Positions 34,884 through 44,540 of a stretch of 64,000 bases of DNA are shown piece after piece. The stretch's first letter is position 1. The number at the start of each line of letters is the position of its first letter. Position numbers and translations under genes: made by a program. The notes below the pieces were generated by a model. The model did not search any database, was not told the origin of the DNA, and was given only the letters and a program-made list of their open reading frames with translations. This DNA is from FEN-1219 sp964503125 (GTDB lineage: Bacteria > Pseudomonadota > Gammaproteobacteria > Steroidobacterales > Rariloculaceae). The stretch is taken from the NCBI GenBank assembly GCA_964503125.1, contig CAZCZE010000016.1:1-64000 (forward strand), in the 5' to 3' direction.

Positions 34884-37800
34884 CTACATCGCCGCGAGTC
34901 TGACCGCTTCGTCGATGTCCACGGCGACCATTCGCGAAACGCCAGGTTCTTGCATCGTCACGCCCGTGAGCTGGTGCATCGATTCCATCGTGGTCTTGTT
35001 GTGAGTGATGAGCACGAACTGCACGCGCTCCGCCATCTGCTTGACGAGCTCGGAGAAGCGCCCGACGTTGGCGTCGTCGAGCGGCGCGTCCACCTCGTCG
35101 AGCAGGCAGAACGGCGCGGGGTTGAGCTCGAAGATGGAGAACACGAGCGCGACAGCCGTCAGGGCCTTCTCGCCGCCCGACAACAGGTGAATCGTGCTGT
35201 TTTTCTTGCCGGGCGGCCGGGCCATGATCGTGACGCCGGCGGCCAGCACGTCTTCCCCGTCCATCGCGAGGTACGCGTGGCCGCCGCCGAACAGTCGCGG
35301 GAACAGCCGGCCGAGACCCTGATTCGCCTTCTCGAACGTCTCGGTGAAACGCGCACGTGTCTCGCGGTCGATCTTGCGAATGGCGTTCTCGAGCGTCTCG
35401 AGCGCGTCGGTGAGATCCGTAAACTGCGTGTCGAGATAGTTCTTGCGCTCCGACTGCTGCTGGAACTCGTCTATCGCCGCCAAGTTGATGGCGCCGAGGC
35501 GCTGAATCCTCCGCTCCAAGCTCTCGAACGTCTCGCCCCACGCGGCCGCGGTCGCTTCGGGCGGCAAACCGGCGGTGATCTCCTCGAGCACGAATCCGGT
35601 CGCGGCGAACTGCTCGCCGACGGTCTCGGCGCGCACCTGCGACTCGCGCACGGCGAGCCGCACGTTGTCGGCGAGCTCCCGAATCTCGTTGACAGCCTTT
35701 TGCCGCTCGTTGCGCTGCTGCTCGGTCTCGCGGAGCCGCGTGTCGATCTCGTCCATGGCCCTGCGGGCTTTGCCGAGCTCGGCCTCGACGGTGAGCCGCT
35801 CGTCGAGCTTGCCGACGAGTAGCTGCTCTTCGCTGCGCAACGGCTCGGCGGCTGCTTGGATCGCTGCCTTGAGCTCTTGCTGCCGGCGCGTGAGATGCGC
35901 GAGCTGGCCTTGAACGCGCACGAGCGCCGCGCTCGCCGACTCGCGGGAGCTGCGGCGCGACTCCACTTTGATGGCGATGGCCTGCGCCGCTTCGCGTTGT
36001 GCCTCGGCTTCGGCGCGCGCCGCGGCGACGCGCTCGAGATGGGTCTGCCGCTCGCGCTCGAAGTCGTCGCGCGTCGCAGTGACGTCGTTTTGGCGGCCCG
36101 TGGCCGCCGCGCGCCGGGCCGTGCATTCGTCGATCGCCGTCACGAGCGCCTGTTGCTCGGCGGCGAGATCCGCGACGGCGCGATCGAGCGCCGCCGCCCG
36201 CTGCCGGGCCTGGTCGATCTCTGCGCGGCTGGCGCCGAGTTTGGCCTTCGCATCGGCGAGCAGCTCTTGGCGGCGCGTCGCTTCGGCCTGCGCCTGCGCT
36301 CGCGCGTCTTCGAGTCGTTCAAGCTGATAGCGCGTGTCGGCGAGGGCTTTGCCCACCTCGTCGGAGCGACGAGCCCCGACTTGCGTGCTCTCGTGCAGGC
36401 GCTTGATCTCGTCGCCGCGGGCGATGACGCCGACCTGCGGGTCGTCGCTGCGGTGCAGGCGAATCCAACGCCGCCCGACCCACACGCCCTCGCGCGTGAC
36501 GAAGCTCTCGCCGTCGGCGAGCTCGTTGCGACGCGCCACGGCCTGCTTCAGGGAATCCGCGACGCGAACGCCGCGCAGCAATGCGGCCACGGCCGCGGGC
36601 CCGCGAGTGCGCGCGAGCAGCGTGTCGGCGCCGGCCGCCGGGGCCGCGGGTCCGTCGCTCTCGATGAGCGTGAGTCCGCCGTCCGCGAGCTCGGGCAGCG
36701 CGGCGGCGACGGTATCGAGGCTCTTGACGCTGACCGCTTGCAAATACGGGCCGAGCACGCATTCGACGGCGCGCTCCCAACCGTTCTCCACGACGAGCTC
36801 TTGGGCCAGGCGCCTGCGTTCGTCGAGCGTGTTCGCCGTAAGCCAGCGATCGACCTGCTCCGTGGATTTGCCGAGCGCAGCTTCCTGCAATGCTTCGAGC
36901 GACGTGAGCCTGCCGCGATCGGTTTGCAGGCTTTCGCGCAGCTGATCGAGATGCGTCGAGATTTTGGTCTCTTGCTCACGGAGCTGCTGAATTTGCGTCC
37001 AGATCGTTTCGAGGGCCCGCACCGCGTTGTCGCAACCGCCGGCGAGCCGCTCCTCTTGAGACACAGCGATCTCCAGCCGCGCCTCGATCTCGGCGAAGCT
37101 CAGCGCTTCGCGCTCTTCGCGCTCCTTTTCACGCTCCTTCTCCAAGCGCTGGCCTTGAGCGGCCAACTGCTCGAGGCGCATGTTCTCGACGTCGCAGGCA
37201 CGCTCGGCCGCGGCGAGCTCCTCGCCCGCCCGCTCCCAGCGCTCGCGCCACTGCTCCATGGCGCGCTCGGCGTCCTCGAGGGTCTCAAGCGAGTTGCGTT
37301 GCGCCGCGTGCGCCTCTTCGAGACCGGGCCCGAGCTCGCTTAAAGTCCGCTCGAGCTCCTCGAGCTCGACCCGATCGCTCGCAACGTGCGCGTTGATCTC
37401 GGCGACTTGCTGCTGGGTGCCGCTCAGGTCCTCGCTCTGGCGCTGGATCAGCTCCTTGCGATGCTGCAGTGACTGCTCGAGGCGCGCGATCTCGGCGCCG
37501 ACCTTGTAGTAGTTGCCCTGCACGACGCCGAAGCGCTCGTTGCGATCGGCGAGCTCGACACGCAGCTTATCGATCGAGGTTTCCGCGGCGCGTTGCGCCG
37601 TCACGGCCGCCTCGAGCGCGAGCTGTCGCTCGCGCAGCGCGCTTTCGTGCGCGGCCACTTCGGCGCGCAGCGCGCCGAGCCGCAAGGCGAGGAGCTCGGC
37701 ATTGACCCGGCGCTGCTCGGCTTTGAGGTTCTTGTAGCGCTCCGCGTCCTTGGCCTGCCGCTGGAGGTGCGTCAGCTGCTTGTCGATTTCTTCGCGCAGA

Positions 37801-38387
37801 TCCTTGAGCCGCTCGAGGTTCTCGCGCGTGTGGTGGATACGGTGCTCGGTCTCGCGCCGCCGCTCCTTGTACTTGGAGATGCCGGCGGCCTCCTCGAGGA
37901 ACCCGCGGAGCTCCTCGGGCTTCGCCTCGACGAGCCGTGAGATCATGCCTTGCTCGATGATCGAATACCCGTGCGAGCCGACGCCCGTGCCGAGCAGGAT
38001 ATGCGTGATGTCTTTGCGCCGGCAGCGCCCGTTGTTGAGGTAATACTGCGACGTGCCGTCGCGCGAGACGACTCGGCGGACGGCCACTTCGTTGTAGCCT
38101 GCGTACGGGCCCGTGATGGTGCCATCGGAGTTGTCGAACGTGAGCTCGATGCTCGCGAGTCCCACGGGCTTGCGGTTCGCGGAGCCGTTGAAGATCACGT
38201 CGACCATCGAATCGCCGCGCAGGGTCTTGGCCGAGCCCTCGCCGAGCACCCAGCGGATCGCGTCGATGATGTTGGATTTACCGCAGCCGTTCGGGCCGAC
38301 GATGCCCATCAAGTTGCTCGGGAACTTGATGGTGGTTGAGTCAACGAAAGACTTGAAGCCCGAAAGCTTGATCTTACTCAGGCGCAA
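34884..38387 (-). CDS. smc: Chromosome segregation protein SMC
   Basis: 1167-residue ATPase of the condensin type. It has an N-terminal head with GPNGCGKSNIIDAIRWVLGE (Walker A) and a long coiled coil (about 170-500). The hinge region (about 505-680) contains LAQELVVENGWERAVECVLG, and a second coiled coil follows. The C-terminal head carries the LSGGEKALTAVAL signature and the LLDEVDAPLDDANV Walker B. It acts with the ScpA and ScpB encoded at 24-26 kb. The TTG at 38387 places the family start RLSKIKLSGFKSF; longer upstream frames lack family sequence. Confidence 0.95.
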   Translation of the reverse strand: MRLSKIKLSGFKSFVDSTTIKFPSNLMGIVGPNGCGKSNIIDAIRWVLGEGSAKTLRGDSMVDVIFNGSANRKPVGLASIELTFDNSDGTITGPYAGYNEVAVRRVVSRDGTSQYYLNNGRCRRKDITHILLGTGVGSHGYSIIEQGMISRLVEAKPEELRGFLEEAAGISKYKERRRETEHRIHHTRENLERLKDLREEIDKQLTHLQRQAKDAERYKNLKAEQRRVNAELLALRLGALRAEVAAHESALRERQLALEAAVTAQRAAETSIDKLRVELADRNERFGVVQGNYYKVGAEIARLEQSLQHRKELIQRQSEDLSGTQQQVAEINAHVASDRVELEELERTLSELGPGLEEAHAAQRNSLETLEDAERAMEQWRERWERAGEELAAAERACDVENMRLEQLAAQGQRLEKEREKEREEREALSFAEIEARLEIAVSQEERLAGGCDNAVRALETIWTQIQQLREQETKISTHLDQLRESLQTDRGRLTSLEALQEAALGKSTEQVDRWLTANTLDERRRLAQELVVENGWERAVECVLGPYLQAVSVKSLDTVAAALPELADGGLTLIESDGPAAPAAGADTLLARTRGPAAVAALLRGVRVADSLKQAVARRNELADGESFVTREGVWVGRRWIRLHRSDDPQVGVIARGDEIKRLHESTQVGARRSDEVGKALADTRYQLERLEDARAQAQAEATRRQELLADAKAKLGASRAEIDQARQRAAALDRAVADLAAEQQALVTAIDECTARRAAATGRQNDVTATRDDFERERQTHLERVAAARAEAEAQREAAQAIAIKVESRRSSRESASAALVRVQGQLAHLTRRQQELKAAIQAAAEPLRSEEQLLVGKLDERLTVEAELGKARRAMDEIDTRLRETEQQRNERQKAVNEIRELADNVRLAVRESQVRAETVGEQFAATGFVLEEITAGLPPEATAAAWGETFESLERRIQRLGAINLAAIDEFQQQSERKNYLDTQFTDLTDALETLENAIRKIDRETRARFTETFEKANQGLGRLFPRLFGGGHAYLAMDGEDVLAAGVTIMARPPGKKNSTIHLLSGGEKALTAVALVFSIFELNPAPFCLLDEVDAPLDDANVGRFSELVKQMAERVQFVLITHNKTTMESMHQLTGVTMQEPGVSRMVAVDIDEAVRLAAM

Positions 38388-38518
38388 AGAGTGACCCCGA
38401 TGTGGTCGAGCGCGCCAAGCCGCAATGGCCGCTTCGACGCCGGTAGTGTAGAGTAAAAACCAATCCAAAAGCGACGGTCGCGCCCGTTCCTCTCAGCGTC
38501 GAATCGGAATCCGCAACT

Positions 38519-38935
38519 GTGGCTCGCAAGCCCGTCACTCGCCTGTCGCAAAATAGTCTCGAGACGTTCCCGAACCCAACCCCGGAGCGCGACTACACCG
38601 TTAGGATGCGGATACCCGAGTTCACGTGTCTCTGTCCGAAGACGGGTCAGCCGGATTTCGCGACGCTCGATCTCGAGTACGTGCCCGACGCCACATGCGT
38701 CGAGCTCAAATCGCTGAAGCTCTACATCTGGTCGTTCCGCAACGAAGGCGCCTTTCACGAGGCCGTCACGAATCGTATTCTCGACGACCTCGTGCGCCTC
38801 ATGGAGCCTCGTTTCATTCGCTTGAGGGCCGAGTTCAACGTGCGAGGCGGTATCTACACGACGGTCGTCGCCGAGCACCGGCAGCCCCGGTGGCGGGCCC
38901 CCGCGCCAGTCACCTTGCCCGAGGCGGGAGGCTGA
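38519..38935 (+). CDS. queF: NADPH-dependent 7-cyano-7-deazaguanine reductase
   Basis: 138-residue single-domain (type I) QueF of the tunnelling fold. It reduces preQ0 to preQ1 for tRNA queuosine. Catalytic Cys39 and Asp46 are in LCPKTGQPDFA. The QueF motif ELKSLKLYIWSFRNEGAFHE (residues 62-81) binds NADPH. The start is GTG at 38519. It is unusual among gammaproteobacteria, which often carry the long type II form. It lies between divergent smc and dksA. Confidence 0.93.
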   Translation: MARKPVTRLSQNSLETFPNPTPERDYTVRMRIPEFTCLCPKTGQPDFATLDLEYVPDATCVELKSLKLYIWSFRNEGAFHEAVTNRILDDLVRLMEPRFIRLRAEFNVRGGIYTTVVAEHRQPRWRAPAPVTLPEAGG

Positions 38936-38969
38936 CGTCCGTGGGCCTTCCGCTCCCTCGGTGCGTCTG

Positions 38970-38975
38970 TATAAT
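38970..38975 (+). promoter_or_regulatory. Probable -10 box of the dksA-like gene
   Basis: A perfect TATAAT preceded by TG ends 37 bases before the ATG at 39013. The -35 position (CTTCCG at 38947-38952) is weak, so this would be a -10-driven promoter. It sits in the 77-base gap after queF. Confidence 0.5.
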
Positions 38976-39012
38976 CGCCGGCTCCTTGTGAGCGGTCTTA
39001 GAGGCCAAGGCC

Positions 39013-39777
39013 ATGTCCGCGAAGAAAGCAGGCGCGAAGAAAAAGACGTCCCCCAGCAAGAAAAAGCTGGTTAGGAGGGCGTCCGCGAGCAGGCCCAGCA
39101 AGTCGAAGCCGAAGGCCTCGAGCAGGCCAGGGAGCTCGGTCAAACGTGCGAGCAACAAGAAGCTCGCGCCGCACAAGGCTGCGTCCAAGGCTGCGCCCAA
39201 GGCACAACCGAAACCATCAGGGAAGAAGACGATCGCTACGCCACCGAAGAAACCGGGCCTAGGCCCGCTCGCACCGCTACGACCCGTAACGAGACCGCTC
39301 CCGCCCCCGACTCTGTCCAAGCGCCGCGGCGCCAATCTCCTCAGTGGCCCCGTCAAGGGGTTTACGCCCTATCAGCCGAAGCGCGGCGAGGAGTACATGA
39401 ACAAGGCCCAGCTCGAGCACTTCCGCCAGCTGCTGCTCGCGTGGAAGCGCGAGCTCATGGAGGAAGTGGATCGGACGATGCTGCACATGAAGGACGATGC
39501 GGCGAACTTCCCGGATCCGAACGACCGGGCCACGCAGGAGTCCGAGTTCGGCCTCGAGCTTCGCACTCGAGATAGAGAGCGTAAGCTTCTGAAAAAGATC
39601 GACTCGGCGCTCTCGCGCATCGAGGACGGCTCGTACGGCTACTGCGAAGAGACGGGCGACCAGATCGGCCTGCGTCGGCTCGAGGCTCGGCCCGTGGCCA
39701 CGCTCTGCGTCGAGGCGCAGGAGCGGCGTGAGCTCGCCGAGCGCCAGTTCCGCGACCGCGAGGACCAGTACCGCTGA
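39013..39777 (+). CDS. dksA: DksA-family RNA polymerase regulator with a long basic N-terminal tail
   Basis: 254-residue protein in two parts. Residues 129-254 are a DksA core: MNKAQLEHFRQLLLAWKREL coiled coil, with the tip motif FPDPNDRA that reaches the polymerase active site. The zinc region reads C211-x2-T214-x17-C232-x2-A235, so two of four cysteines are replaced. Residues 1-128 are an added tail of Lys, Ala, Ser, Pro and Arg (KKTSPSKKK, KPKASSRPG, SKAAPKAQPKPSG), like histone H1-type tails. DksA with ppGpp switches rRNA and amino-acid promoters. The ATG at 39013 has its own TATAAT. An internal start at residue 129 would give a normal DksA. Confidence 0.9.
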   Translation: MSAKKAGAKKKTSPSKKKLVRRASASRPSKSKPKASSRPGSSVKRASNKKLAPHKAASKAAPKAQPKPSGKKTIATPPKKPGLGPLAPLRPVTRPLPPPTLSKRRGANLLSGPVKGFTPYQPKRGEEYMNKAQLEHFRQLLLAWKRELMEEVDRTMLHMKDDAANFPDPNDRATQESEFGLELRTRDRERKLLKKIDSALSRIEDGSYGYCEETGDQIGLRRLEARPVATLCVEAQERRELAERQFRDREDQYR

Positions 39778-39792
39778 GGCGCCGGCCGACCC

Positions 39793-40667
39793 TTGGGTTA
39801 CGTCGGCCGCTTCGCCCCCTCTCCCACCGGCCCCTTGCACCTGGGGTCGCTCGCCACGGCCGTGGCGAGCTACCTGCACGCCCGGCGCGCCCGCGGGCAA
39901 TGGCTCGTCCGCATCGAGGACATCGATCCGCCGCGCGAAGTGCCGGGCGCCGCAGCTGACATCTTGCGGACCCTCGAGGCCTTCGAGCTCGAGTGGGAGG
40001 GAGCCGTCGTCTATCAAAGCACGCGCTTGGCCGTTTACCGCGACGTGGCGCAGTCGCTGCTTGCCGCCGGGCTGGCCTTTCGCTGTCGTTGCTCGCGCAG
40101 CGAGATTCGCGCCGGCAACGAGGGTCATCCGGGCCGCTACCCCGGCACCTGCCGCGAGCTCGCGCTCCCCGCCGGCGATGCTGCCGTGCGCCTGCGGGTC
40201 GAGCCCGGGACCCTCACGCTCACCGACGAGCTGCAGGGGCTGATAGAGACCGATCTCGCGGCCACGACCGGCGACTACGCGATCGTGCGCCGCGACGAGT
40301 TACCCGCCTACCACCTCGCGGTCGTCGTCGACGACGCTGCCCAGCGCGTCACGAACGTGGTTCGCGGCGTCGACCTGCTCGAGTCGACGCCGGTCCATTG
40401 TCATTTGCAACGCGCGCTTGGGATGCCGACGCCGCAATACTGCCATCTGCCCGTGATCGTCAACGCGCAGGGTCAAAAGCTCTCGAAACAGACGGGCGCG
40501 AGCGCCGTGACGGCGCACGAGCCCGGCGTCGCGGCCGACGTGTTGCGGCTGCTCGGGCTCGCAGTGCCGGACGAGCTGACGCTCGAGCGGCCACACGTGC
40601 TCTGGCAGTGGGCGATCGAGTGCTGGGAGCCCGCGCGCCTGCACGGCGTGCGGGCCCGGCCGGAGGC

Positions 40668-40671
<4 letters not shown>
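39793..40671 (+). CDS. gluQ: Glutamyl-Q tRNA(Asp) synthetase
   Basis: 292-residue truncated glutamyl-tRNA synthetase that attaches glutamate to queuosine in tRNA(Asp) without a tRNA-binding domain. It has GRFAPSPTGPLHLGSL (HIGH-like). The zinc motif is C-x-C followed by YPGTC (about residues 99-122). KLSKQ serves as the KMSKS-like loop near residue 228. The start is TTG at 39793; there is no strong ribosome-binding site. It follows dksA by 15 bases, the classic dksA-gluQ pair, with queF in the same neighbourhood (queuosine synthesis). Its end overlaps convergent pnp by four bases. Confidence 0.92.
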
Positions 40672-42746
<2,075 letters not shown>

Positions 42747-42836
42747 GTTGATTTTCCTTGATTGAAACTTGGGCGGCGACGGCTTCCGGCCCCCGGAGGC
42801 TCATCGACCCGCGCGTGTAGTAGTCGCTCCAAAACG

Positions 42837-42863
42837 TTCAGAGCCGGACGAACCGGCTCTGAA
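42837..42863 (-). terminator. Hairpin between rpsO and pnp, terminator or processing site
   Basis: TTCAGAGCCGG and CCGGCTCTGAA form a perfect 11-bp stem with a five-base loop. Read on the minus strand the stem is followed by CGTTTTGG, a short T-run. It lies 18 bases after the rpsO stop and about 90 before the pnp start. It is probably a partial terminator and mRNA end; an RNase III target is an alternative. Confidence 0.75.
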
Positions 42864-42880
42864 ACAGCGAAAAATACAGG

Positions 42881-43150
42881 TCAACGCCTTAAGCCTAGGC
42901 GGCCGATCAAGTCTTGATATTTGCTTGGCTCGGTCTGCTTGAGGTAATCGAGCAACTTGCGCCGCTGATTCACCATCTTGAGCAGGCCGCGGCGCGAGTG
43001 ATGGTCCTTCTCGTTGCCGGCGAAATGGTCGGAGAGTTGATTGATACGGGCCGAGAGCAAGGCGACTTGCACCTCGGGCGACCCCGTATCGGCCGGAGTG
43101 CGACCGTACTGGGTGACGATTTCGGACTTTTGTACCGATTTGAGAGTCAT
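42881..43150 (-). CDS. rpsO: 30S ribosomal protein S15
   Basis: 89-residue primary rRNA-binding protein of the 30S platform, with DTGSPEVQVALLSARI, HFAGNEKDHHSRRGLLKMV and RRKLLDYLKQ. The length is exactly that of E. coli S15. It sits between truB and pnp as in E. coli. Confidence 0.97.
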   Translation of the reverse strand: MTLKSVQKSEIVTQYGRTPADTGSPEVQVALLSARINQLSDHFAGNEKDHHSRRGLLKMVNQRRKLLDYLKQTEPSKYQDLIGRLGLRR

Positions 43151-43247
43151 TCAGCGATTCCTCTGAGGCTGCCCTAACCGGCAGCCGATGTTCACTACTC
43201 TTGGAAGGCGCGCATCATACCGAAATATTCGGTGTCGCTCCAAGCAG

Positions 43248-44159
43248 TTAACGGTGAAATACCCGGTCCGGGCGCAGAGACCCGTCGGTCACGGTGCCGA
43301 TGGCGATGAAGCGGCCGCCTACGTCGTAGACCAAAGTGGGCCCCGCGGCCGAACTCGGGGCGGGCACGGCCTGGCCCTGGGCGAGGCGCGTGGCCTCCTC
43401 GGCCTCGAGCTGCGTGGCGGGCCAGCCCGCGAGCGCCGTGTCCGCGGCCAGCAGGCAGCGACCCAAGGCGTCCTGCCCCTCGAGGGCCGCAGCCTCGAGC
43501 GCCGCGAACGAGTGCATCGCGGCCTCGGCGAACGGCCCGATGGACAAGCGCCGTAACGCGGCCACGTGCGCCACGGTGCCGGCCGCCTTGGCGACGTCCT
43601 CGACCAGCGTTCGGACATAAGTCCCCTTGGAGCAGCGCACGCTCAGCGTCAACGCCGGCCACTCGTAGCTTTCGAGCGTGAGCGCCTCGATCGTTACGCG
43701 CCGCGGCGCGCGCTCGACGACGACGCCCGAGCGCGCGAGACGGTAGAGGGGCACGCCGTCGCGCTTGAGCGCCGAGAACATGGGCGGGACTTGCTCGATC
43801 TCGCCGGTAAAGGCTTCGAGCGCCGCAACGATGCGCTTGGGCTCAGGCCCGGGCTCGTGCGAAACATCCACGGTCACGTCGCCCTCGGCGTCTCCGGTCG
43901 TCGTCGCCTGGCCGAGCTTGGCCGTGACACGATAGGTCTTGCGGGCGTCGAGCAGGTACCCAGCGAGGCGCGTCGCGGCGCCGAAGAAGACCGGCAACAT
44001 GCCCGTGGCGAGCGGGTCGAGGCTGCCGCCGTGGCCCGCCTTGGCGGCGCCGAACAGCCGCTTGACGCGTTGCAGCGCGCGATTCGACGAGACCCCTTCG
44101 GGCTTGTCGAGCAGCAGGAGTCCGAACCACTCGCCGTTCGCTGACCTAAGGCTCTGCAC
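43248..44159 (-). CDS. truB: tRNA pseudouridine(55) synthase
   Basis: 303-residue enzyme making pseudouridine 55 in the T-loop of all elongator tRNAs. The catalytic Asp48 is in HGGSLDPLATGMLP. KTYRVTAKLGQATTTGDAEG and CSKGTYVRTLVED are the other family motifs. A short PUA-like C-terminal end is present. The start is GTG at 44159. It follows rbfA by 15 bases. Confidence 0.95.
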   Translation of the reverse strand: MQSLRSANGEWFGLLLLDKPEGVSSNRALQRVKRLFGAAKAGHGGSLDPLATGMLPVFFGAATRLAGYLLDARKTYRVTAKLGQATTTGDAEGDVTVDVSHEPGPEPKRIVAALEAFTGEIEQVPPMFSALKRDGVPLYRLARSGVVVERAPRRVTIEALTLESYEWPALTLSVRCSKGTYVRTLVEDVAKAAGTVAHVAALRRLSIGPFAEAAMHSFAALEAAALEGQDALGRCLLAADTALAGWPATQLEAEEATRLAQGQAVPAPSSAAGPTLVYDVGGRFIAIGTVTDGSLRPDRVFHR

Positions 44160-44174
44160 CTACGTTCCGGCGTA

Positions 44175-44540
44175 TCAGCCGTCGCTACGTCCGATCCCGC
44201 GGGCGTCGTCGATGAGTCGGCTGAGCTCGATCGCGCGTTTGGCGCTCGTGTCGTGGCGGAAGCGCAGCTCGGGAACGCGGCGCAGCTGCAGGGCTTTGGC
44301 GACGCGCGAGCGGAAAAATCCGCGCGCCTGCTCGAAACCCTCTTTGATCGGCGCCGGATCGTCGTCGAGCGCGAGCGTATTGAAGAACACCGTCGCCAGG
44401 CTCAGGTCGCCGCTGACCTCGACTTCGGTGATGCGCGCGTCCGTAAGCCGCGGATCCTTGACCTCCGCGAGCAACAGCTCGTTGAGCAGCCGCTGAATCT
44501 CGGCGGCGATCCTTTGGCTTCTTGCGAATTCGCGCGGCAT
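44175..44540 (-). CDS. rbfA: 30S ribosome-binding factor RbfA
   Basis: 121-residue KH-like factor for late 30S maturation and 16S processing, with RIAAEIQRLLNELLL, VKDPRLTDARITEVEVSGDL and LRRVPELRFRHD. Its ATG overlaps the infB stop (TGATG), so translation is probably coupled. It is part of the nusA-infB operon. Confidence 0.95.
   Translation of the reverse strand: MPREFARSQRIAAEIQRLLNELLLAEVKDPRLTDARITEVEVSGDLSLATVFFNTLALDDDPAPIKEGFEQARGFFRSRVAKALQLRRVPELRFRHDTSAKRAIELSRLIDDARGIGRSDG

Noticed and set aside
38470..38518. Possible small RNA in the smc-queF divergent gap
   Set aside because: Only about 130 bases with no hairpin plus T-run and no conserved RNA motif; it most likely holds the two promoters.
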